In this document: one piece after another, positions 1 through 6,832 of the stretch | How positions within the stretch are numbered: the first letter of the stretch is position 1 | How the letters are laid out: every line of letters begins with the position of its first letter | Assembly: GCA_016935975.1 (NCBI GenBank) | Contig: JAFGPX010000145.1 | Location: forward strand, 1-64,000 | DNA from: Deltaproteobacteria bacterium | Lineage (GTDB): Bacteria; Myxococcota_A; Polyangia; Fen-1088 | Reading direction: 5' to 3' | Length of the DNA stretch: 64,000 bases | Notes under the pieces: model-generated | The model's input: the letters and a program-made list of their open reading frames with translations, nothing else | Database searches by the model: none | Told to the model about the DNA's origin: nothing | Made by a program: the position numbers and the translations under genes

Positions 1-305
1 CCGCCCGCGGCGGCTCCGGCGGCTCCAGCGGCTACACTACCGCCCGCGGCGGCTCCGGCGGCTCCGGCGGCTACACTACCGCCCGCGGCGGCTCCGGCGG
101 CAAGCCCGATGGCGGCAGTCTCAAGGGCGGCAGCGCCGGCGGCAATCTCGACGGGGGCGAAGGCATCACGACCGCGCGCTTGCGCCGTTCGGGCTGCACC
201 TGCGAGCTGGGAAACGCGCAGCAGGCAGGCTCGCCAGGCCCGATCTTGCCGTGGCTCGTAGCCGCAGCCACCCTGCTCGCGCGGGCGCGCCGGCGCAAAC
301 GCTGA
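1..305 (+). CDS. C-terminal end of a MYXO-CTERM-type surface protein (partial)
   Basis: The 5' end lies outside the window. The frame whose TGA stop is at 303-305 is open from base 3. It encodes Gly/Ser-rich repeats (units of about 13 residues, ARGGSGGS...YTT), then a Gly-rich linker, then a tail with CTC near residue 65, a hydrophobic helix (ILPWLVAAATLLA) and a final basic cluster (RARRRKR). Cys, then helix, then Arg-rich end is the layout of the MYXO-CTERM sorting signal, which in myxobacteria directs proteins to surface anchoring. The passenger domain is not visible, so its activity is unknown. This tail is the best taxonomic marker in the window. Confidence 0.72.
   Translation, partial: ARGGSGGSSGYTTARGGSGGSGGYTTARGGSGGKPDGGSLKGGSAGGNLDGGEGITTARLRRSGCTCELGNAQQAGSPGPILPWLVAAATLLARARRRKR
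3..104 (+). repeat. 39-bp tandem repeat inside the MYXO-CTERM gene
   Basis: Near-identical 39-bp units begin at 3, 42 and 81; the third is truncated after about 20 bases. Each unit starts GCCCGCGGCGGCTCCGGCGG and ends GGCTACACTAC, and encodes 13 residues in frame. The array probably continues to the left of the window. The frame-preserving unit length fits a variable-length stalk in a surface protein. Confidence 0.85.
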
Positions 306-426
306 CACAGCCTTCTATTCAAGGCGGCACAGATCAGTTATGGTCCGCTTTGCCAACGGCTCGTTCTCGTTCCGGGGGTTCTTCCCCGTGGGGCGCGGGA
401 TGGGCATCAATCAAGAGTGAGGCATC

Positions 427-1143
427 GTGAAAACGCCTAGAGAGAACTACCATCCCATTCGTCGCCGTTACTGCGGGCCGGTTTCGGTCGTGGTCCTGCA
501 GACTTTCCTCGCGGCGGCCGTCTTGGGACCCGTGCTTTCCTACACGAACGCAGCCGAGGCGGCGAAGAAACGCATCGACAAGCGGGAAATCGAGGCGCGG
601 CAGGCTTTCGCGGCCGGGCGCTACCAGGAGGCACTCGACCTCTACGCCGAGCTCTACGCCGACAAGGTGCACCCGACCTATCTGCGCAACGTCGGACGCT
701 GCTACCAGAACCTCAAGCAGCCCGACAAGGCCATCAACGCCTTCCGGGACTATCTGCGCCAGGCGAAAAAGCTGACGGCGAGCGAGCGTACGGAGGTGGA
801 AGGCTACATCGCCGAGATGGAAGCCCTCGAGAAGCAGCAAGAAGAGGAAGCGGCGGCCGCCCAGGCAGCCGCCGCCCAGAAGGCCGCGGCCGAACAGGCG
901 GCGGCGCAGCAGGAAGCCGAACGAGCGGCCGCCGCCCAAGCTGCCGCTCGAGCGCAGGCGGCACAACTGACCAGCCGGCCCGCCGAGCCCCTCGCCCCCG
1001 AGCCCACGCCTCTGTACAAGAAGGGCTGGTTCTGGGGTGTCGTCGGCGTCGTCGTGGTTGCGGGTGTGGTGGGCGGGCTCTACGCCGGCGGGGTTTTCTC
1101 CGACTCGTCCATTGCCTGCACCGCCGCGAGCGGCTGCTTCTAG
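427..1143 (+). CDS. Exported TPR protein with coiled coil and C-terminal membrane helix
   Basis: Starts at GTG 427 and encodes 238 residues. Residues about 19-44 form a signal-peptide-like hydrophobic segment. Residues about 54-125 contain TPR-type helices (ARQAFAAGRYQEALDLYAEL, then a second unit beginning YLRNVGRCYQNLKQPDKAIN). Residues 135-180 are an Ala/Gln/Glu-rich coiled coil, and residues about 200-222 a second hydrophobic helix followed by a short tail. Proteins of this design are common beside lipoprotein genes in myxobacteria and are thought to be envelope scaffolds; no enzyme motif is seen. The next gene starts 20 bp downstream behind its own AGGAAGG site, so the two are likely co-transcribed. 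Confidence 0.8.
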   Translation: MKTPRENYHPIRRRYCGPVSVVVLQTFLAAAVLGPVLSYTNAAEAAKKRIDKREIEARQAFAAGRYQEALDLYAELYADKVHPTYLRNVGRCYQNLKQPDKAINAFRDYLRQAKKLTASERTEVEGYIAEMEALEKQQEEEAAAAQAAAAQKAAAEQAAAQQEAERAAAAQAAARAQAAQLTSRPAEPLAPEPTPLYKKGWFWGVVGVVVVAGVVGGLYAGGVFSDSSIACTAASGCF

Positions 1144-1163
1144 GCCAGGAAGGTACCTTCACC

Positions 1164-3149
1164 ATGAAACGTCATTCTGCATCTGCAAAGCTCGTCCTTG
1201 CCTTGGCCACCACGCTGCTGGCGGCGTGTTCGACCAGCGACGATCGTTCGCTCGTCCTGCTCGATGTGCAACTGGCGGCCGACGCCCCCACCCCCGAAAC
1301 CATCCGCCTGACGGTGTCGGCCGGCACCGTCGTCAAGACCGCGGATGTGCCCTGGGCCAAGGCGGTCAACGGCGTCCTCCAGGTCGGGCTCTTCGTTCCC
1401 GAAGGCGTCGCCGGTCCCGTCACCGTCGTGGCCCAGGGGTTGGTCGGTGGAGCGGTGGTGGCCGAAGGCACGCACGGCCCCGTGGCCTTGAAGACTGGCG
1501 GCAGCGTGGGCCCATTCCCCCTCGTGCTGTACGTTCCGGTGGCGCCCCCGCCGGGCGGCGATGCCGGCGCAGAGGTCGGGGCCGACGCCGGCGTGACCGA
1601 GGACGCGCCGCCGGGCGAAGCCGGCGGCATCGATGCGACAGGGCCGTCGCCGGGCCGCGACGCCACCCCGTCCGAAGCGCGCCCGTCCGACCTATTGCCC
1701 GTGGACGGCGGCCAGCCCGACGCACCGGCCGACGTGCCGCTCTCGCCGGACGGCCCCGTGGACTACCCCGCGACGGAAATCGACGGCGGCGCCGACGCCA
1801 CCCCGCCCCCGGTCGACAGTGGGCTCGAAAGCGAAGCCGGTCAGGCGCCGACCTGGCATCCCGCCGAGAATGTCGAGAACGACCTGCTCAGCCGGTCGTT
1901 CTACCCATCCCTGGCGGTCGACCCCGTAAGCGAGCACGTCTATGTCGCCTGGGAGGAAAGCACCGCGATCAAGGTGAAGCGCTGGAACCGCGGCACCGCG
2001 ACCTGGGAGAAGACCTTCACCATCGACAACCGAGGCAGCCCCGCCGGGGCCACGCTGGGCGCGGACGGCAAGGGCAACGTGATTCTGGCCTGGCTGCAAG
2101 AGGCCATGGGCGGCGATACGACTCTCCACGGCGTCTGGGTCTCGCAGACCGCAGACGGTCTCTCCTGGACTTCCCCGGTTCACGTTGCCTCCGGGAAGAT
2201 CTACGGCGACCCGCAGCTCGCGGTGGCGCGCAACGGCACCGCTCGCCTGGTCTATGGCCGGCAGACCGAAACCAACATCATGCCTCTGTTCACGGCCTAC
2301 TACGACGGCGTCGCGTGGACCGAAAACCCGGACATCATCGATCCGGTAGACCACAGCTCCGGGCAAGATCCACGCCTGGCCATCGATGCCTCGGGCAACG
2401 CCATCCTGGTCTTCGACAAGGAAGACGGCGACGGGAAGGACAGCGTTGCCGCGGTCACCATGACCGGCCAGACCTTCAGCGACCCGGTCATCCTCGACGC
2501 CAACACCGTGCACTACGTCTACCTCGACCAGCGCAGCGTGGCCATGAACCGCAAGGGCGAAGGCGTCGTGGTGTGGTCCGAGTACACGAACACGACCAGC
2601 TACGACATGGTCATGTACGCCCGAAGCTACAACCCGTCCGTGGGTTGGAGTTCGCAGTCGCCGGCCATCGTTTCCTCGGGCGACATCTACGGGGTGAGAG
2701 CGGTCATGGACGAGCAGGGCGTCGTCACCATCGCTTGGCAGCAGACGATTGCCTCCGGCATGATGAACACCATGGCCATCCGGGGAACCCTGACCGGGAC
2801 ATGGAGCGACGTCGCCGTACTCGAAACCGACAACACCACGGGCTACTTGCTCACCGAGCTGGCGCGGCCGCAACTCGCCGTCGATGCCAGCGGCAACGTG
2901 CTCATCGTCTGGCGCAAGGAGATCGACACGGCCGAATTGGTCACCTACGGCGCCTATGCCAGCCGCTACGCCGACGGCGCATGGCTGCCGCAGTTCCGAC
3001 TCGGGCAGAAGACGGGATACAACGTCCTGACCCTCAGCCTCTCGGTCGCGGACTCCGGTCTCGGTGCCGCCGCGTTCGTCTACACCTCGAACACGGGGGA
3101 CGCATCGGATCCCGACTCGTACAACACGCACGTGGCGTTCTTCCGCTAG
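1164..3149 (+). CDS. Large lipoprotein with beta-propeller-like repeats
   Basis: Encodes 661 residues. The N-terminus is a lipoprotein signal peptide with lipobox LLAAC around residue 22, so the mature protein should be lipidated at that Cys. Residues about 30-120 form a small beta-rich domain, and 125-225 a long Asp/Pro/Gly-rich linker. From about 230 to the end there are repeats of about 50-60 residues with the pattern 'P.LA.DA.GN...VW', typical of BNR/sialidase-like beta-propeller blades. No sialidase catalytic set is evident, so a binding or structural surface role is more likely than hydrolysis. An AGGAAGG site lies 9 bases before the ATG. A perfect hairpin follows the stop codon. Confidence 0.8.
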   Translation: MKRHSASAKLVLALATTLLAACSTSDDRSLVLLDVQLAADAPTPETIRLTVSAGTVVKTADVPWAKAVNGVLQVGLFVPEGVAGPVTVVAQGLVGGAVVAEGTHGPVALKTGGSVGPFPLVLYVPVAPPPGGDAGAEVGADAGVTEDAPPGEAGGIDATGPSPGRDATPSEARPSDLLPVDGGQPDAPADVPLSPDGPVDYPATEIDGGADATPPPVDSGLESEAGQAPTWHPAENVENDLLSRSFYPSLAVDPVSEHVYVAWEESTAIKVKRWNRGTATWEKTFTIDNRGSPAGATLGADGKGNVILAWLQEAMGGDTTLHGVWVSQTADGLSWTSPVHVASGKIYGDPQLAVARNGTARLVYGRQTETNIMPLFTAYYDGVAWTENPDIIDPVDHSSGQDPRLAIDASGNAILVFDKEDGDGKDSVAAVTMTGQTFSDPVILDANTVHYVYLDQRSVAMNRKGEGVVVWSEYTNTTSYDMVMYARSYNPSVGWSSQSPAIVSSGDIYGVRAVMDEQGVVTIAWQQTIASGMMNTMAIRGTLTGTWSDVAVLETDNTTGYLLTELARPQLAVDASGNVLIVWRKEIDTAELVTYGAYASRYADGAWLPQFRLGQKTGYNVLTLSLSVADSGLGAAAFVYTSNTGDASDPDSYNTHVAFFR

Positions 3150-3157
3150 CCCTTCTG

Positions 3158-3193
3158 CCGGTCACCTGGAAGAAAACAGGGAGGTGACCGGCA
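3158..3193 (+). terminator. Hairpin with perfect 11-bp stem after a lipoprotein gene
   Basis: The arms 3158-3168 (GCCGGTCACCT) and 3183-3193 (AGGTGACCGGC) are perfect inverted copies around a 14-base A-rich loop, beginning 8 bases after the TAG of the upstream lipoprotein gene. No T-tract follows, so it is not a textbook intrinsic terminator. It could act with Rho, protect the 3' end of the mRNA, or be a dispersed palindrome, because a related sequence follows another gene at about 5445-5472 on the minus strand. Confidence 0.6.
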
Positions 3194-3983
3194 TTCCCGC
3201 TGGGCCGGGCTGCCGCGATAGCCAGCCGCGAGCAGGCGTTGCAGGGGCCGGAAGAAGGTGGGGCGCTTCGCGCACTCGGTCAGGTCGGGCCGACGCGCGA
3301 GCACGCGGTGGACCAGGCCGCAAAACAGGCAAACCGCGGCCATGCCGGCGCGGTCCAGTTGTAGTAGCGGCGGCTGTAGGGGCAGGCAATCGTGCAGTAC
3401 CGACAACCGATGCAGCGCTCCCAGATCTACCCGACGATTCCGTCGGCGGTGCGATAGGTCGCGCCGACCGGACAGACCTTCGCGCACGGGGGGCCTCATA
3501 GTGCATGCAAGGGATCGGCAGGGGACCGCGCGGCACCCCAAAAGCGGGCGCTTCTCCTTCGGCAGACAGCATGTCCATCCAGTGGATGGGCCGCGACTCG
3601 GCCGCAGCCGGCCGGCCGAGAGGCGCCACGTTGTTCTCGGCCGCACACGCCACCACGCAGGCCTGGCAGCCTACGCAGCGGTCGAGATCGATGGCCATGG
3701 CGAAGCGATGCCCGCCACCCGGGCTCGCCGCCGGCGCTCCCGGCCGTGCGCCTTCGTGCACATGCGCCCGCATCACCAGGCGCGCCGACGGCGATTCCAC
3801 GCCCACCCGGTCGCCGTCCGCGATTCCCGATTCGCGTGCATCCGAGACCGAGATCTCGATACGTGGCTGCCACGGATCCCGTCCGGCCAGCGGTAGCTCG
3901 GCCAGCCAGGGCGGATGGCGGATGCCACCTTCGCAATACCCCGGACCGCGGAATGGCACGAGGATGAAGGCGGTAGGGCTTCA
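3160..3983 (-). pseudogene. Remnant of a molybdopterin oxidoreductase / 4Fe-4S ferredoxin protein
   Basis: Reading leftward from about 3983, the frame gives AFILVPFRGPGYCEGG and a segment resembling the molydopterin dinucleotide-binding domain that ends large molybdopterin oxidoreductases. It then runs into a ferredoxin domain with CVGCQACVVAC and HWMDML, as in PsrB/NrfC-like subunits or ActB-type fusions. After CMHYEAP (about 3495) the homology shifts frame: the next frame reads CAKVCPVGATYRTADGIVG, a stop, then RCIGCRYCTIACPYSRRYYNW and further stops. No start codon or N-terminal domain is present; a TGA lies just upstream in the same frame. Frameshift, internal stops and loss of most of the gene make this a decayed fragment of a respiratory-type complex. 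No intact partner subunit is in the window. Confidence 0.75.
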
Positions 3984-4139
3984 GAGTGTGGGGCGGCCCT
4001 TCTGTTCATCGTACTTCGTGCCAGAGGACTTCTATGCCCTCCGTGCTAGGTCGACCTACCCCCGGCCAACAGCCTTCGCTAGCCCTCGATGCGACGTTGA
4101 ACGAGATGTGACGACTTGGCTTCCGCCCAGGGAGCCGGA

Positions 4140-4203
4140 ACCCTTCCCATCCGGTCTCTGCGTCCTCTGCCCTCTCTCTGCGCTTTCTGCGGTGAGAAGC
4201 ATT
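4140..4203 (-). repeat. Intergenic CAGAG-type dispersed repeat (single arm)
   Basis: Directly after the stop of the downstream TPR gene (minus strand) the sequence reads CACCGCAGAAAGCGCAGAG and continues with GGACGCAGAGACC. It belongs to the same family as the palindromes at 5345-5475, 21961-22056 and 24712-24910, but no clear partner arm is present here. The interval 3984-4139 contains no recognisable gene. Confidence 0.55.
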
Positions 4204-4204
4204 C

Positions 4205-5284
4205 CTACTTCCTGCCGGGCTTGACCGCCTTGCCTGGCGCGCAGGTCTCGAGGATCTCCTCGGACTTGGCCTTGGCCTGGCGCTTGACCGAGGGCAACGC
4301 CGCCAACTTGCCTTGCTCGGTCTTGGCCCCGGCGCAATCGCCGCGCGCCACGAGAATCTTGACGAGCTCGTAGTGGGCCAGCGCGTTTTGGCCGTCGAGC
4401 GCGACGGCACGACGGCATTGCGCTTCGGCCGTTTTGGCGCGCAGGTCCTTCTCCACCAGGGCGCGGCAGTAGTCGGCCGCCACCACGCTGTCCTTGGGCA
4501 GAAGCTTCGCCGCCTTGGCCAGGGCCTCCACCGCGGCCGCGACCTGTTTGCGCCGCAGCTCCACGCGACCGAGCCCGCTCCACGCGGGCGCAAACTTGGC
4601 GTCGAGCCCGGTCGCCTTGCGCAGCTTCTCGCGGGCCTGGTCGAGCTGGCCCTTGTCCGAGAGCAGCAGCCCCAAGTTGGTCAGAATGACCGCGCTCTCG
4701 GGCAGCAAGCGCGCGGCTTGGCGGCATTCGGCGAGAGCGCCGTCGAGATCCCCGTTCTTGCGCAGCACCGAGCACAGGTTGGCGCGGCAGGTGCCGTCGT
4801 CGGGCCCGCTCCGCAAGGCGCGCCGGTAGGCCGCGGCCGCCTCCCGCGGCCGGCCCTGTGCCTCGCGCAGAAGACCCAAGTTGAAAGCCGCGCTGCCGTT
4901 CTTGGGATCGCTCGACAGCGCCGCCTGGATTTCCTTTTCGGCCGCGGCCAGCTCGTTGCGGCCGAGCAGGATGGCGCCCAGGTTGTTGTGCGCGGGGGCG
5001 AAATCGCCGTCGCGGACCAAGGCCTGCCGATAGGCCTTCTCCGCGCCCGCCAGGTCGTTCTTCCTCTCCAGGACGACGCCGCGCAAATAGGGCGCGCGCG
5101 CGTCCTTGGGATCGCTCTTGGCAGCGCTATCGAACGCCCGCAGAGCGCCCGCCAGGTCGCCGGCCCGAAAGAGCTTCTGACCGCGTTCGAGATCGGCCGC
5201 TGCGCCCTTGGCGGGGGCCGCAGGCGGCGGCGCCGCGAGCAGCGCGAGTATGACCAGTCGGGTTGTCGCGAAGAGTATCATCAT
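4205..5284 (-). CDS. Exported TPR-repeat protein
   Basis: The chosen start at 5284 gives 359 residues with an N-terminal signal peptide (ILFATTRLVILALLAAPPP). The open frame extends 12 codons further upstream, but those residues precede the hydrophobic segment without an obvious ribosome site. Residues 30-340 are about eight or nine consecutive TPRs (for example AHNNLGAILLGRNELAAAEK), which usually form a superhelical protein-binding scaffold. The basic tail ends PGKAVKPGRK. It is probably periplasmic, and the partner is unknown. The gene is flanked on both sides by dispersed palindromic repeats and stands alone. Confidence 0.82.
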   Translation of the reverse strand: MMILFATTRLVILALLAAPPPAAPAKGAAADLERGQKLFRAGDLAGALRAFDSAAKSDPKDARAPYLRGVVLERKNDLAGAEKAYRQALVRDGDFAPAHNNLGAILLGRNELAAAEKEIQAALSSDPKNGSAAFNLGLLREAQGRPREAAAAYRRALRSGPDDGTCRANLCSVLRKNGDLDGALAECRQAARLLPESAVILTNLGLLLSDKGQLDQAREKLRKATGLDAKFAPAWSGLGRVELRRKQVAAAVEALAKAAKLLPKDSVVAADYCRALVEKDLRAKTAEAQCRRAVALDGQNALAHYELVKILVARGDCAGAKTEQGKLAALPSVKRQAKAKSEEILETCAPGKAVKPGRK

Positions 5285-5344
5285 GCCCAGAGGTTCCGAC
5301 GGACTTGCGGGCCGGGTCAAGGGCCAGCATCAGCCACCCAGGAA

Positions 5345-5475
5345 GGATGAACAGGGAGGACCAGAGGAACAGAGCCGGAGAACCACGGATTGCCCGGAGT
5401 TCGTGGACGCTCCGCCCTGCCTGTCCGCCTCTGTTCCTCCGTTCCTCTTTGTTTTCCCTCAAGTGACCGGCGTTG
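5345..5475. repeat. Palindromic CAGAG-type element joined to a GGTCAC motif
   Basis: The left arm around 5350-5380 (AACAGGGAGGACCAGAGGAA) is the imperfect inverse of the right arm around 5427-5453 (reverse complement AACAAAGAGGAACGGAGGAA). The element lies between the start of the TPR gene and the stop of the LamG gene, both on the minus strand. Its right end, read on the minus strand, carries GCCGGTCACTTGAGGGAAAA starting a few bases after the LamG stop; a nearly identical string follows the lipoprotein stop at 3149. Confidence 0.6.
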
Positions 5476-5478
5476 GGG

Positions 5479-6591
5479 CTACGATCCCGTGGTCTGGTAC
5501 AAGATTCGGATCTCGCCGGAAGGCAAGGCGCGGTCGTAGACCCGGAGCTCGTCGATTTCGGCATCCAGGTAGGGATCGTCCGTGAACTGCGACCTGCCGA
5601 GAAAGGCGTAGTCGATGGCGCCCAGATCCTCCGGTGTCGCGAGCGATTCCTGCGTGTCGACCGACGCACCGTCGATGTACAGGGTAGCTTTGCCGGCGCT
5701 CGATGTCACCGCCACGTGCTTCCAGGCGCCGGTGGGAATGGCGCTGCCCGGAGCCGCGACTTTGCGTGCGTTGCTGTAACCGTCCGTGGTGCTGCTGAAG
5801 CTATGCTCGTTGTTGCTGAAGGGGTCTCTCAACACAAAGGTCATATAGACCGTGCCCGTCTCCGTGTTCTGGGCGAGCTTGGCGTCGATACCGAGGTCGA
5901 AGATCCTCTGGAACGCCGTGAACGTCGTGACCTTGATCCAGACGGCAATCGTGAAGTCGGCAGCATCCTCGAACACCGCAACCGGAATCGAAACATAGCC
6001 GCTGCCCGCCTGGAATAACCGCAGACCGTTGCCGATCTTGCCGGCCGCGAAGCCGTGCCCCGCCGTGGGACTGCCACCGTCGGGCAATGGCCCAGTCAAA
6101 AGCGTGCCGTCATGGCCGTTGCCGGATTCGTCGGGCAAGGTGGTGCCGTTGGCCTCTTCGCACGGGTAGTAGACCACGAGCCCGTTTGACGGCGGCATGT
6201 CCGGGCCCGTATCCGCAGCGTCGGCTCCCGCCTCGGGAGCATCCGCACTCGTCGCGCCGCCCGTCCCCGCGTCGGGCCTGCCCCCGGCGCCGCCAAGGGG
6301 CACGTCGGGGCTGCCGCCCGTGCCACCCGCGGCCACGTCCACCGCGCCGCCCGTGCCACCCGCGGCCACGTCCACCGCGCCGCCTGCGCCGCCCGTCCCG
6401 GCATCGATCTCGCCACCGGCACCACCCATGGCCACATCGTTGTCCGCGTCCATCCCCGGCCCGTCGGTGCGAAGGCTGCCATCGACGGCGATCCGTCCCC
6501 CGGCGTCGAGGCCGCCGCCCGTGCCCATGATGCCGCCGCCGCTGCCCCCGGTTCCGGCCAGGCTCTCGGAGTCGACCGCAGCATCGGTCAC
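5479..6591 (-). CDS. LamG / concanavalin-A-like domain surface protein (N-terminus uncertain)
   Basis: From GTG 6591 the frame encodes 370 residues. Residues 1-125 are a Gly/Asp/Ala-rich low-complexity linker with repeated AGGTGG units. Residues about 140-370 are a LamG/jellyroll domain: opening strand GLVVYYPCEE, GNGLRLFQAGSGYVSIP, AVWIKV, WKHVAVT, ATLYIDG and the ending DELRVYDRALPSGEI. Such domains bind sugars or proteins at the cell surface. The same frame stays open upstream to 6720 and encodes a hydrophobic lipobox-like segment, so the true N-terminus is probably longer; see the separate upstream entry. Confidence 0.75.
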   Translation of the reverse strand: MTDAAVDSESLAGTGGSGGGIMGTGGGLDAGGRIAVDGSLRTDGPGMDADNDVAMGGAGGEIDAGTGGAGGAVDVAAGGTGGAVDVAAGGTGGSPDVPLGGAGGRPDAGTGGATSADAPEAGADAADTGPDMPPSNGLVVYYPCEEANGTTLPDESGNGHDGTLLTGPLPDGGSPTAGHGFAAGKIGNGLRLFQAGSGYVSIPVAVFEDAADFTIAVWIKVTTFTAFQRIFDLGIDAKLAQNTETGTVYMTFVLRDPFSNNEHSFSSTTDGYSNARKVAAPGSAIPTGAWKHVAVTSSAGKATLYIDGASVDTQESLATPEDLGAIDYAFLGRSQFTDDPYLDAEIDELRVYDRALPSGEIRILYQTTGS

Positions 6592-6753
6592 ATAGCCGCC
6601 GGTGCCGCCGCCAATCCCCCCCGTCCCCCTCTTCCAGGGCTCCTTGAGATCGACGCATGCCGGGCAGAGCCAGGCAGCCAGCCCCAGCGCGAGCAGAGGC
6701 CGCGGCCACCTCGGCCGCGATCAGGGAACCGGTCCGGATAGATGCCTTCTCAC
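6592..6753 (-). other. Upstream extension of the LamG gene: lipoprotein-like leader interrupted by TGA
   Basis: In frame with the LamG gene, 6592-6720 encodes PLLALGLAAWLCPAC followed by VDLKEPWK, a convincing lipoprotein signal with Cys at 6655-6657. No ATG, GTG or TTG lies in this stretch. A GTG at 6751-6753 with a good GAGAAGG site 5 bases before it starts MRRHLSGPVP and then meets a TGA at 6721-6723 in the same frame. Either initiation is non-canonical (CTG) or the gene carries a nonsense mutation or sequence error at one codon. Confidence 0.5.
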
Positions 6754-6832
6754 GAACACCTTCTCGGGCAAGCTTGCCGCGGCAGCGCACATCGCCGAGC
6801 CGCGTGCGGCCAAGTATGGCGCAGTGCTGGCC

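Noticed and set aside
1-104. CRISPR array
   Set aside because: The repeats are directly adjacent in-frame coding units without spacers.
1037-3187. 716-codon frame overlapping the propeller lipoprotein
   Set aside because: Arg/Gly/His-rich translation with no signal peptide or domain; the lipoprotein frame has both.
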